NCBI RefSeq assembly: GCF_018691265.1
Contig: NW_024881313.1
Coordinates: 11,794,501 to 11,858,500 of the forward strand
DNA: 64,000 nt
Direction of reading: 5' to 3'
Source of the DNA: Tyto alba
Taxonomy: Eukaryota; Chordata; Aves; Strigiformes; Tytonidae
The number at the start of each line of letters is the position of its first letter. The first letter of the stretch is position 1. Positions 52,057-62,697 of this stretch are shown one piece after another. Both the position numbers and the translations under genes were made by a program. The notes under the pieces are model-generated. The model searched no databases, was not told the origin of the DNA, and was given only the letters and a program-made list of their open reading frames with translations.

Positions 52057-53648
52057 AGACGGCTTGACAATAACCTTAGAATAGCTTCTCTAGCAGCACG
52101 GGTAGTTGTCATCACCTCATAGGCTCGTAAACCTTGAGCCTGCGCTTGAGGTGTAATCATTGTTGGATCCGTTCCCATCAATCGTTGTAGACTAGAACCA
52201 TACAATGGATGGTCCGCTCCTGTTACCTGAGTCAATTGTCTCGCACAGTTATCCTCCCAGTCTTGTTTGAAAACTATCATTCCTGCCCCATCAAAAATCA
52301 ACCTACAAGTTTGTTTTATATCAAACGGGAGCATGTCATCTCCTCCGAAAACTCCGTCTATGAGGGTGGAAACCATGGCAGAATTAAGCCCTTTGTCTGC
52401 GATTGCTTTAACAATCGCTTGTATATCCTTAGGATTTATTGGCGAGTGGACCCTTTGTCCCCCGTCCGTCACTCGGACTGGGAACGCTAGTGTGGCCGAT
52501 GGGGCCCAATCGGCACACGCTATCTTTATTTTTCTCCAATCCGTGAGGGGAATTTTTCCCCCTCGTAGTTCCTCTTTATTGCGAATGGGGATATTTTGGC
52601 TTTTGGCTCTGTCTATCTCTATTTCCTCCTCCTCTGAACTTGAATCAATTGCGTGCCACTCGTTCCAGGTAGTATCTGACCCGCAGTTGGAACTCGACTG
52701 ACTGGTCACTTCCAGATTCCAGTGCTTTTTTGTTGGGTTCTGGCCCCGCCCACTTCCCTTGCGGGCGGACCGTTCCCTCCCTCTTAGCTCGCCCTGCCTT
52801 CTACCGGGCGGGGTGTTTGCCTTATAAGGGCATTTTTGCAGATGGCCACTCTGGTTGGGTTTCCGCCCCTTGCTCACACTCCCCTCCTCCCCCCGGTTGA
52901 CCCTGCCGCTTTTCCCTTTCTCGTTCTCCTCCCCCTCCTGTTTGTGCGCGCGTATAGGTTTTAGTGCTTCTTCTTTATTCTCTCCAGGGGCACCTTCGCC
53001 CCGCCCTTCCCCTTTCTGGTCGGCGCCATTTTGGGGCACATAGGGCGGTGGTCTCGCCCAGGCGTGCTCAGACTCTGATTTCTCTGCGGCACTCCTGGCC
53101 TCCTCGAGTAATTTGCCCCAGAAGGATTTTGTTTGATTTTGTCCCTCCGCTAGCGGGACGGGGTTCGGGGACTGTGGGGGCATATCGCCCTCCCGCGAGT
53201 CTGTAGGCTCAGCAGGATTGCCATCATCGAGGGGGCACGGAGTCTGTGTGGCTGCCCCGACTCCTAATTTCGGGGTAACCTTCAAACAGTCCCTTGCCGC
53301 CCTCCAGGTATCCTGCTCTTGTATGGCCTTCTGCAGAGCCTGTACGACTCTTCCCCATGATTTAAGATTTTTCCCACAACCCGAAGACATCGTCTCCTCA
53401 GCTAACACTTTAGTGCATTTATCCCACACTTCTGGGTGGAGAATATCCACCAGCTGGTCAATGACCCCAATTTGTAAAATCCTCGCAACTGCAAGGGTAA
53501 AATCATTGGCTTTACAATCAATCCCCCACTGCTTATGTATTTGGGATACAACCTTCACAAGGGCTTCCAACCTCCTTGTTGGTCCTGGTCCGGGAGCGTC
53601 CTCTCCTGACCTCCCCCGCCGGGCTGGTCCAGCCGCTCCGGCCGCCAT
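52041..53648 (-). pseudogene. gag: gag 5' part: matrix, linker with late domain, capsid N-terminal domain
   Basis: A 535-codon frame starting at the first ATG after the primer site. Residues 27-125 resemble an alpharetroviral matrix (LEALVKVVSQ, later KSWGRVVQALQKAI). There is no Gly at position 2, so no classic myristoylation signal, as in alpharetroviruses. PPPY at 200-203 is a late-budding motif. Residues 205-310 are unusually charged (Lys/Arg/Glu/Gly-rich), then an acidic SSSEEEEIEID patch at 336-346. Capsid begins around 380-390 and runs through LRAYEVMTTTRAAREAI near the end. The frame then leaves the gag register and stops at 52041, before the major homology region. It is called a pseudogene because the capsid is truncated; the surviving frame is otherwise long and uninterrupted. 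Confidence 0.9.
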
Positions 53649-53670
53649 TCAACCGAATCCAGATGACGAT

Positions 53671-53688
53671 TCCTGGGTTTCGGCACCA
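53671..53688 (-). other. Primer binding site, tRNA-Phe type
   Basis: Two bases after the 5' LTR the minus strand reads TGGTGCCGAAACCCAGGA. It is complementary to the 3' end of tRNA-Phe at 17 of 18 positions; the mismatch is the A at position 15. Avian alpharetroviruses normally use tRNA-Trp, so this assignment is unusual for the backbone. Confidence 0.88.
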
Positions 53689-53690
53689 CT

Positions 53691-53950
53691 TGTTGCCTAT
53701 TCCAGGCATGGCGACCTGGTTCAGGAACGGCATGGAGGCCAATCCCCGGCCGCTCGGTCCATCTGCTCACAGACACCAATGTGGCGGACGGCAAATGGCG
53801 TTTTATTACTGAATGACACAGCCTTATATAGCTTGAGTTTACAACATCACTTCCATCTGCTTACATCATAAACTAAACACTATAGGAAGAGGGGTCATAC
53901 CTTTCCGTACAGCGCGATATCTTCCGGCCGCCAGACCCTAACTACCTACA
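53691..53950 (-). repeat. 5' LTR of the provirus, 260 bp
   Basis: Minus strand TGTAGGTAG...GGCAACA. TATATAAGG at 53822-53830, poly(A) signal AATAAA at 53802-53807, then CCACATTGGTGTCTG. The short spacing between TATA and poly(A) signal implies a very short R region, as in alpharetroviruses. It reads leftward into gag. On its upstream side it abuts the GC-box array directly, so many GC boxes lie immediately 5' of the promoter. Confidence 0.95.
53822..53830 (-). promoter_or_regulatory. 5' LTR TATA box
   Basis: TATATAAGG on the minus strand, about 120 bp from the LTR start, with the poly(A) signal close downstream. It would drive transcription of gag and env toward lower coordinates. Confidence 0.75.
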
Positions 53951-53956
53951 GCTAAC
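53951..53956. repeat. 6-bp target-site duplication, right copy
   Basis: GCTAAC, identical to 49183-49188, followed by AGCCGAGGGGGC of the array. Confidence 0.9.
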
Positions 53957-55375
53957 AGCCGAGGGGGCGGGGCAAACTGCCGCAAGGGCGGGGCCAGCGG
54001 TCAGGTGGTCTGGCCTAACGGCCCAGGGGGCGGGGCTAAGGGCCGAGGGGGCGGGGCCAGCGGTCAGGTGGTCTGGGCTAATGGCCGAGGGGGCAGGACT
54101 AACTGCCGAGGGGGGCGGGGCTAACGGTCGAGGGGGCGGGGCCAACGGTCAGGTGGTCTGGGCTAACGGCCGATGGGCGGCGCTAACGGCCGAGGGGGCG
54201 GGGCCAGCGGTCAGGTGGTCTGGCCTAACAACCCAGGGGGCGGGGCTAACGGCCGAGGGAGCGGGGCCAACGGTCAGGTGGTCTGGACTAACGATCATGT
54301 GGTCTGGGCTAACGGCCAGGTGGTCTGGGCTAACGGCCCAGGGGGAAGGGCCAACGGTCAGTTGGTCTGGGCTAACGGCCGAGGGGGCGGGGCCAACGGT
54401 GAGGTGGTCTGAGCTAACGGCCGAGGGGGCGGGGCCAACGGCCCAGGGGGCGGGGCCAACAGTCAGGTGGTCTGGGCTAACGGCCCAGGGGGCGGGGCCA
54501 ATGGTCAGGTCGTCTGGGCTAACGGCCGAGGGGGCAGGGCTAACGGCCGAGGGGGCGGGGCCAACGGTCAGGTGGTCTGGGCTAATGGCCGAGGGGGCGG
54601 GGCTAACGGCCGAGGGGGCGGGGCCAGCAGTCAGGTGGTGTGGGCTAACGGCCGAGGCGGCGGGGCTAACGGCCGAGGGGGCGGGGCCAGCGGTCAGGTG
54701 GTCTGCGATAACCTCCGAGGGGGCGGGGCCAAAGGTTAGGTTGTCTGGGCTAACGGCCGAGGGGGAGGGGCTAGCGGTCAAGGGGGCGGCGCCAATGGTC
54801 AGGAGGTCTGGGCTAACGGCTGAGGGGGCGGGGCCAACGGTCAGGTGGTCTGGGTTAACGGCCGATGGGGTGGGGCTAACGGCCGAGGGGGCGGGGCCAG
54901 CGGTCAGGTGGTCTGGGCTAACAGCCGAGGGGGCGGGGCCAACGGTCAGGTGGTCTGGGATAACGGCCCAGGGGGCGGGGCTAACGGCCGAGGGGGCGAG
55001 TCCAACGGTCAGGTGGTCTGGGCTAATGGACGAGGGGGCGGGGCTAACGGCCGAGGGGGGGGGCTAGCCGTCGAGGGGGCGGGGCCAACGGTCAGGTGGT
55101 GTGGGCTATCGGCCGAGGGGGTGGGGCCAACGGTCAGGTGGTCTGGGCTAACGGCCCAGGGGGTGGGGCTAACGGTCGAGGGGGCGGGGCCAACGGTCAG
55201 GTGGTCTGGGCTCACGGTCAGGTGGTCTGGGCTAACGGCAGAGGTGGCCGAGGGGGCGGGGCTAACGGCCGAGGGGCGGGTCCAGTGATCAGGTGGTCTG
55301 GGCTAACGGCCGATGGGGCGGGGCTAACGGTCAGGTGGTCTGGGCTAACGGTCAGGTGGTCTGGGCTAACAGCCG

Positions 55376-56170
55376 AGGGGGCGGGGCTAACAGTCAGGTG
55401 GTCTGGGCTAACAGCTGACGGGGCGGGGCTAACGGCCAAGGGGGCGGGGCCAACCGTCAGGTGGTCTGGGCTAACAGCCGAGGGGCGGGGCTAACGGCCG
55501 AGGGGGCGCGGCCAATGGTCAGGTGGTCTGGGCTCACAGTCAGGTGGTCTGGGATAATGGCCGAGGGGGCGGGGCTAACGGTCAGGTGGTCTGGTCTAAC
55601 AGCCGACGGGGCGGGGCTAACGGCCGAGGGGCGGGGCCAGCGGTCAGGTGGTCTGGGCTAACGGCCCAGGGGGCGGGGCCAACGGTCAGGTGGTCTGGGC
55701 TAACGGCCCAGGGGCGGGGCTAACGGCCAAGGGGGCGGGGCCAGCGGTCAGGTGGTCTGGGCTAACGGCCCAGGGGGCGGGGCCAATGGTCAGGTGGTCT
55801 GGGCTAACGGCCCAGGGGGCGGGGCCAACGGTCAGGTGGTCTGGGCTAATGGCCGAGGGGGCGGGGCTAACGTCCGAGGGGGCGGGGCCAGCAGTCAGGT
55901 GGTGTGGGCTAATGGCCGAGGAGGCGGGGCTAACGGCCGAGGGGGCGTGGCCAACGGTTAGGTGGTCTGCAATAACCTCCGAGGGGGCGGGGCCAACGGT
56001 TAGGTTGTCTAGGCTAACGGCCGAGGGGGCGGGGCTAACGGCCGAGGGGGCGGGGCCAGCGGTCAGGTGGTCTGGGCTAATGGCTGAAGGGGCGGGGCTA
56101 ACGGTCGATGGGTCGGGGCCAACGGTCAGGTGGTCTGGGATAATGGCCGAGGGGGTGGGGCCAACGGTCA
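55376..56170. repeat. Higher-order repeat block A, copy 1
   Basis: About 795 bp of array sequence that recurs at 59771-60565 at a constant offset of 4395 bp. Scanning by eye I found only an occasional difference (for example CAACGGTTAG here against CAACGCTTAG there). Private variants such as GTGGCCAACG, TCTGCAATAACCTCCGAG and GTTGTCTAGGC are shared in order. Confidence 0.85.
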
Positions 56171-57440
56171 GGTGGTCTGGGTTAACGGCCGATGGGGCGG
56201 GGCTAACGGCCGAGGGGGCGGGGCCAGCGGTCAGGTGGTCTGGGCTAACAGCCGAGGGGGCGGGGCCAAGGGTTAGTTGGTCTGGGTTAACGGCCGAGGG
56301 GGCGGAGCTAAAGGCCGAGGGGGCGGGGCCAACGGTCAGGTGGTCTGGGATAACGGCCCAGGGGGCGGGGCTAACGGCCGAGGGGGCGAGTCCAACGGTC
56401 AGGTGGTCTGGGCTAATGGCCGAGGGGCGGGGCTAACAGCCGAGGGGGGGGGCTAGCTATCGAGGGGGCGGGGCCAACGGTCAGGTTGTCTGGGCTATTG
56501 GCCAAGGGGGCGGGGCCAACGGTCAGGTGGTCTGGGCTAACGGCCCAGGGGGCGTGGCTAACGGTCGAGGGGGCGGGGCCAACGGTCAGTTGGTCTGGGC
56601 TCACGGTCAGGTGGTCTGTGCTAACGGCCGAGGGGCAGGGCTAACGGCCGAGGGGGCGGGGCCAACGGTCAGGTGGTCTGGGCTAATGGCCGAGGGGGGG
56701 GGCTAACGTCCGAGGGGGCGGGGCCAGCAGTCAGGTGGTGTGGGCTAATGGCCGAGGAGGCGGGGCTAACGGCCGAGGGGGCGTGGCCAACGGTTAGGTG
56801 GTCTGCAATAACCTCCGAGGGGGCGGGGCCAACGGTTAGGTTGTCTAGGCTAATGGCCGAAGGGGCGGGGCTAACGGCCGAGGGGGCGAGTCCAACGGTC
56901 AGGTGGTCTGGAATAATGGCCGAGGGGGTGGGGCCAACGGTCAGGTGGTCTGGGTTAACGGCCGATGGGGCGGGGCTAACGGCCGAGGGGGCGGGGCCAG
57001 CGGTCAGGTGGTCTGGGCTAACAGCCGAGGGGGCGGGGCCAACGGTTCGTTGGTCTGGGCTAACGGCCCAGGGGGCGGGGCTAACGGCCGAGGGGGCGAG
57101 TCCAACGGTCAGGTGGTCTGGGCTAATGGCCGAGGGGCGGGGCTAACGGCCGAGGGGGGGGGCTAGCTGTCGAGGGGGCGGGGCCAACGGTCAGGTGGTC
57201 TGGGCTATTGGCCGAGGGGGCGGGGCCAACTGTCAGGTGGTCTGGGCTAACGGCCCAGGGGGCGTGGCTAACGGTCGAGGGGGCGGGGCCAACGGTCAGG
57301 TGGTCTGGGCTCACGGTCAGGTGGTCTGTGCTAACGGCCGAGGTGCAGGGCTAACGGCCGAGGGGGCGGGGCCAACGGTCAGGTGGTCTGGGCTAACGGC
57401 CCAGGGGGCGGGGCTAACGGCCGAGGGGGCGGGGCCAACG

Positions 57441-57840
57441 GCCAGGTGGTCTGGGCTAATGGCCCAGGGGGTGTGGGCTAACGGACAGGAGCTCTGGGAT
57501 AACGGTCAGGTGGTCTGGCCTAATGGCCCAGGGGGTGGGGCTAACGTTGGAGGGGGCGGGGCCAACAGTCAGCTGGTCTGTGCAAACCGCCGAGGGGGTG
57601 GGGCTAACGGCCGAGGGGGCGGGGCCAACGGTCAGGTGGTCTGGGCTCACGGTCAGGTGGTCTGGGCTAACGGCCCAGGGGGCGGGGCCAATGGTCAGGT
57701 GGTCTGGGCTAATGGCCGAGGGGGCGGGGCAAACGGTCGAGGGGGCGCGGCCAACGGTCAGGTGGTCTGCGCTAACGGTCAGGTGGTCTGGGATAACGGC
57801 CGAGGGGCCGGGGCCAACGGTCAGGTGGTCTGGGCTAATG
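57441..57840. repeat. Higher-order repeat block B, copy 1
   Basis: Marked by private variants GGGGGTGTGGGCTAACGG, ACAGGAGCTCTGGGATAAC and CAGTCAGCTGGTCTGTGC. Recurs 795 bp to the right and again at 62698. Confidence 0.85.
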
Positions 57841-58235
57841 GCCGAGGGGGCGGGGCCAACGGCCGAGGGGGCGGGGCCAACGGTCAGGTGGTCTGGGCTA
57901 ATGGCCGAGGGGGCGGGGCTAACGGCCGAGCGGGGGGCTAGCCGTCGAGGGGGCGGGGCCAACAGTCAGGTGGTCTGGGCTATCGGCCCAGGGGCGGGGC
58001 TAACGGTCGAGGGGGCGGGGCCAACGGTCAGTTGGTCTGGGGTAATGGTCAGGTGGTCTGGGCTAACGGCCGAGGGGGCGGTGCTAACAGTCAGGTGGTC
58101 TGGGCTCACAGCCTAGGGGGCGGGCCTAACGTCCGAGGGGGCGGGGCCAGCGGTCAGGTGGTGTGGGCTAACAGCCGAGGGGGTGGGGCTAACGGCCGAG
58201 GGGGGGGGCCAGCGGTCAGGTGGTCTGGGCTAACG

Positions 58236-58635
58236 GCCAGGTGGTCTGGGCTAATGGCCCAGGGGGTGTGGGCTAACGGACAGGAGCTCTGGGATAACGG
58301 TCAGGTGGTCTGGCCTAATGGCCCAGGGGGTGGGGCTAACGTTGGAGGGGGCGGGGCCAACAGTCAGCTGGTCTGTGCAAACCGCCGAGGGGGTGGGGCT
58401 AACGGCCGAGGGGGCGGGGCCAACGGTCAGGTGGTCTGGGCTCACGGTCAGGTGGTCTGGGCTAACGGCCCAGGGGGCGGGGCCAATGGTCAGGTGGTCT
58501 GGGCTAATGGCCGAGGGGGCGGGGCAAACGGTCGAGGGGGCGCGGCCAACGGTCAGGTGGTCTGCGCTAACGGTCAGGTGGTCTGGGATAACGGCCGAGG
58601 GGCCGGGGCCAACGGTCAGGTGGTCTGGGCTAATG
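58236..58635. repeat. Higher-order repeat block B, copy 2
   Basis: Same series of private variants as 57441-57840, offset 795 bp, with no difference noticed over most of its length. This is the youngest-looking duplication in the array. Confidence 0.85.
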
Positions 58636-58805
58636 GCCGAAGGGGCGGGGCCAACGGTCAGGTGGTCTGGGTTAACGGCCGATGGGGCAGGGCTAACGGC
58701 CGAGGGGGCGGGGCCAGCGGTCAGGTGGTCTGGGCTAACAGCCGACGGGGCGGGGCCAACGGTTAGGTGGTCTGGGCTAACGGCCGAGGGGGCGGAGCTA
58801 ACGGC

Positions 58806-59280
58806 CGAGGGGGCGGGGCCAGCGGTCAGGTGCTCTGCGATAACCTACGAGGGGGCGGGGCTAACAGTCAGGTGGTCTGGGATAACGGCCCAGGGGGCGG
58901 GGCTAACGGACGAGGGGGCGAGTCCAACGGTCAGGTGGTCTGGGCTAATGGCCGAGGGGGCGGGGCTAACGGCCGAGGGGGGGGGCTAGCCGTCGAGGGG
59001 GCGGGGCCAACGGTCAGGTGGTCTGGGCTATCGGCCGAGGGGGCGGGGCCAACGGTCAGGTGGTCTGGGCTAACGGCCCAGGGGGCGGGGCTAACGGTCG
59101 AGGGGGCGGGGCCAATGGTCAGGTGGTCTGGGCTCACGGTCAGGTGGTCTGTGCTAACGGCCGAGGGGGCGGGGCCAGCGGTCAGGTGGTCTGGGCTAAC
59201 GGCCCAGGGGGCGGGGCTAACGGCCGAGGGGGCGGGGCCAACGGTCAGGTGGTCTGGGCTAATGGCCGAGGGGGCGGGGC
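58806..59280. repeat. Higher-order repeat block C, copy 1
   Basis: Marked by GGTGCTCTGCGATAACCTAC and the expanded G run before CTAGCCGTCGAG. Recurs about 2575 bp to the right. Confidence 0.8.
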
Positions 59281-59770
59281 CAACGGTCAGGTGGTCTGGG
59301 CTAATGGCCGAGGGTGCGGGGCTAACGGTCGAGGGGGCGGGGCCAATGGTCAGGTGGTCTGGGCTCACGGTCAGGTGGTCTGGGCTAACAGCCGAGGGGG
59401 CGGGGCTAACAGTCAGGTGGTCTGGGCTAACAGCCGAGGGGGCGGGGCTAACGGCCGAGGGGGCGCGGCCAATGGTCAGGTGGTCTGGGCTCACGGTCAG
59501 GTGGTCTGGGATAATGGCCGAGGGGGCGGGGCTAACGGTCAGGTGGTCTGGTCTAACAGCCGACGGGGCGGGGCTAACGGCCGAGGGGCGGGGCCAGCGG
59601 TCAGGTGGTCTGGGCTAACGGCCCAGGGGCGGGGCTAACGGCCAAGGGGGCGGGGCCAGCGGTCAGGTGGTCTGGGCTAACGGCCCAGGGGGCGGGGCCA
59701 ATGGTCAGGTCGTCTGGGCTAACGGCCGAGGGGGCGGGGCCAACGGTCAGGTGGTCTGGGCTAATGGCCG

Positions 59771-60565
59771 AGGGGGCGGGGCTAACAGTCAGGTGGTCTG
59801 GGCTAACAGCTGACGGGGCGGGGCTAACGGCCAAGGGGGCGGGGCCAACCGTCAGGTGGTCTGGGCTAACAGCCGAGGGGCGGGGCTAACGGCCGAGGGG
59901 GCGCGGCCAATGGTCAGGTGGTCTGGGCTCACAGTCAGGTGGTCTGGGATAATGGCCGAGGGGGCGGGGCTAACGGTCAGGTGGTCTGGTCTAACAGCCG
60001 ACGGGGCGGGGCTAACGGCCGAGGGGCGGGGCCAGCGGTCAGGTGGTCTGGGCTAACGGCCCAGGGGGCGGGGCCAACGGTCAGGTGGTCTGGGCTAACG
60101 GCCCAGGGGCGGGGCTAACGGCCAAGGGGGCGGGGCCAGCGGTCAGGTGGTCTGGGCTAACGGCCCAGGGGGCGGGGCCAATGGTCAGGTGGTCTGGGCT
60201 AACGGCCCAGGGGGCGGGGCCAACGGTCAGGTGGTCTGGGCTAATGGCCGAGGGGGCGGGGCTAACGTCCGAGGGGGCGGGGCCAGCAGTCAGGTGGTGT
60301 GGGCTAATGGCCGAGGAGGCGGGGCTAACGGCCGAGGGGGCGTGGCCAACGCTTAGGTGGTCTGCAATAACCTCCGAGGGGGCGGGGCCAACGGTTAGGT
60401 TGTCTAGGCTAACGGCCGAGGGGGCGGGGCTAACGGCCGAGGGGGCGGGGCCAGCGGTCAGGTGGTCTGGGCTAATGGCTGAAGGGGCGGGGCTAACGGT
60501 CGATGGGTCGGGGCCAACGGTCAGGTGGTCTGGGATAATGGCCGAGGGGGTGGGGCCAACGGTCA
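59771..60565. repeat. Higher-order repeat block A, copy 2
   Basis: Partner of 55376-56170, in the same orientation. A partial third copy of its right half is at about 56700-56870 (offset about 836 from the first copy), and part of it also recurs near 62280-62640. Confidence 0.85.
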
Positions 60566-61380
60566 GGTGGTCTGGGCTAATGGCCGAAGGGGCGGGGCTA
60601 ACGGCCGAGGGGGCGGGGCCAACGGTCAGGTGGTCTGGGGTAACGGTCAGGTGGTCTGGGCTAACGGCCGAGGGGGTGGGGCTAACGGTGGACGGGGCGG
60701 GGCCAACGGTCAGGTGGTCTGGTCTAACGGCCGAGGGGGCAGGGCTAACAGTCAGGTGGTCTGGGGTAACCGCCGAGGGGGCGGGGCTAACAGTCAGGTG
60801 GTCTGTGGTAACCGCCGAGGGGGCGGGGCCAACGGTCAGGTGGTCTGGGCTAACGGCCGACAGGGCAGGGCCAACGGTCAGGTGGTCTGGGCTAATGGCC
60901 AATGGGGCGGGCATGACGGCTGAGGGGGCGGGGCCAGCAGTCAGGTGGTCTGGGCTAACGGCCAGGTGGTCTGGGCTAACGGCCGAGGGGGCGGGGCCAA
61001 CGGTCAGCTGGTCTGGGCTAATGGCAGAGGGGGCGGTGCTATCGGTCGAGGGGCAAGGCCAACGGTCAGGTGGTCTGGGCTAACGGCCGACTGGGCGAGG
61101 CCAACGGCCGAGGGGGCGGGGCCAACGTTCAATTGGTCTGGGCTAATGGTCAGGTGGTCTGGGCTAACGGCCGAAGAGGCGGGGCTAACAGTAAAGTGGT
61201 CTGGGCTAACAGCCGATGGTGCGGGGCTAACGGTCGAGGGGCGGGGGCAGCGGTCAGGTGGTCTGGGCTAACGGCCCAGGTGGCGGGGCCAACGGTCAGG
61301 TGGTCTGGGCTAACAACCCAGGGGGCGGGGCTAACGGCCGAGGGGGCGGGGCCAAGGCTTAGGTGGTCTGGGCTAATGGC

Positions 61381-61856
61381 CGAGGGGGCGGGGCCAGCGG
61401 TCAGGTGCTCTGCGATAACCTACGAGGGGGCGGGGCTAACAGTCAGGTGGTCTGGGATAACGGCCCAGGGGGCGGGGCTAACGGACGAGGGGGCGAGTCC
61501 AACGGTCAGGTGGTCTGGGCTAATGGCCGAGGGGGCGGGGCTAACGGCCGAGGGGGGGGGGCTAGCCGTCGAGGGGGCGGGGCCAACGGTCAGGTGGTCT
61601 GGGCTATCGGCCGAGGGGGCGGGGCCAACGGTCAGGTGGTCTGGGCTAACGGCCCAGGGGGCGGGGCTAACGGTCGAGGGGGCGGGGCCAATGGTCAGGT
61701 GGTCTGGGCTCACGGTCAGGTGGTCTGTGCTAACGGCCGAGGGGGCGGGGCCAGCGGTCAGGTGGTCTGGGCTAACGGCCCAGGGGGCGGGGCTAACGGC
61801 CGAGGGGGCGGGGCCAACGGTCAGGTGGTCTGGGCTAATGGCCGAGGGGGCGGGGC
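61381..61856. repeat. Higher-order repeat block C, copy 2
   Basis: Same ordered variants as 58806-59280, with one extra G in the G run before CTAGCC. Flanking array on both sides differs, so this is a discrete duplicated block. Confidence 0.8.
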
Positions 61857-62697
61857 TAACGGCCGAGGGGGGGGGCTAGCCTTCGAGGGGGCGGGGCCAA
61901 CGGTCAGGTGGTCTGGGCTAACGGCCGAGGTGGCGGGGCTAACGGCCGAGGGGCGGGTCCAGTGATCAGGTGGTCTGGGCTAACGGCCGATGGGGCGGGG
62001 CCAACGGCCGAGGGGGCGGGGCCAACTGTCAGGTGGTCTGGGCTAACGGTCAGGTGGTCTGGGCTAACAGCCGAGGGGGCGGGGCTAACAATCAGGTGGT
62101 CTGGGCTAACAGCTGACGGGGCGGGGCTAACGGCCGAGGGGGCGGGGCCAACCGTCAGGTGGTCTGGGCTAACAGCCGAGGGGGCGGGGCTAACGGCCGA
62201 GGGGGCGCGGCCAATGGTCAGGTGGTCTGGGCTCACGGTCAGGTGGTCTGGGATAATGGCCGAGGGGGCGGGGCTAACGGTCAGGTGGTCTGGTCTAACA
62301 GCCGACGGGGCGGGGCTAACGGCCGAGGGGCGGGGCCAGCGGTCAGGTGGTCTGGGCTAACGGCCCAGGGGCGGGGCTAACGGCCAAGGGTGCGGGGCCA
62401 GCGGTCAGGTGGTCTGGGCTAACGGCCCAGGGGGCGGGGCCAATGGTCAGGTCGTCTGGGCTAACGGCCGAGGGGGCGGGGCCAACGGTCAGGTGGTCTG
62501 GGCTAATGGCCGAGGGGGCGGGGCTAACATCCGAGGGGGCGGGGCCAGCAGTCAGGTGGTGTGGGCTAATGGCCGAGGAGGCGGGGCTAACCTCCGAGGG
62601 GGCGGGGCCAACGGTTAGGTTGTCTAGGCTAACGACCGAGGGGGCGGGGCTAACGGCCGAGGGGGCCGGGCCAGCGGTCAGGTGGTCTGGGCTAATG

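Larger units (their letters stand above)
49189..53950 (-). mobile_element. Defective endogenous retrovirus with alpharetrovirus-like gag and gammaretrovirus-like env
   Basis: A 4762-bp provirus on the minus strand: 5' LTR (53691-53950), tRNA-Phe-type primer site, gag, a remnant of pol, env, polypurine tract and 3' LTR (49189-49448), all in retroviral order. The LTR R-U5 part, Gag matrix/capsid features, the integrase tail and the 6-bp target duplication point to an alpharetrovirus-like backbone. The envelope has the CWLC motif in the surface subunit, a WGCET-containing receptor-binding region and a CX6CC motif in the transmembrane subunit, a gammaretroviral pattern. Pol is missing from nucleocapsid to the end of integrase. 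Gag is frameshifted and env carries a stop, so the copy cannot be autonomous. The two LTRs differ at about 8 of 260 positions. Confidence 0.95.

Noticed and set aside
52209..53871. Plus-strand frames of 60-217 codons opposite gag and the 5' LTR
   Set aside because: They are antisense shadows of the gag frame and LTR with no recognisable domain.
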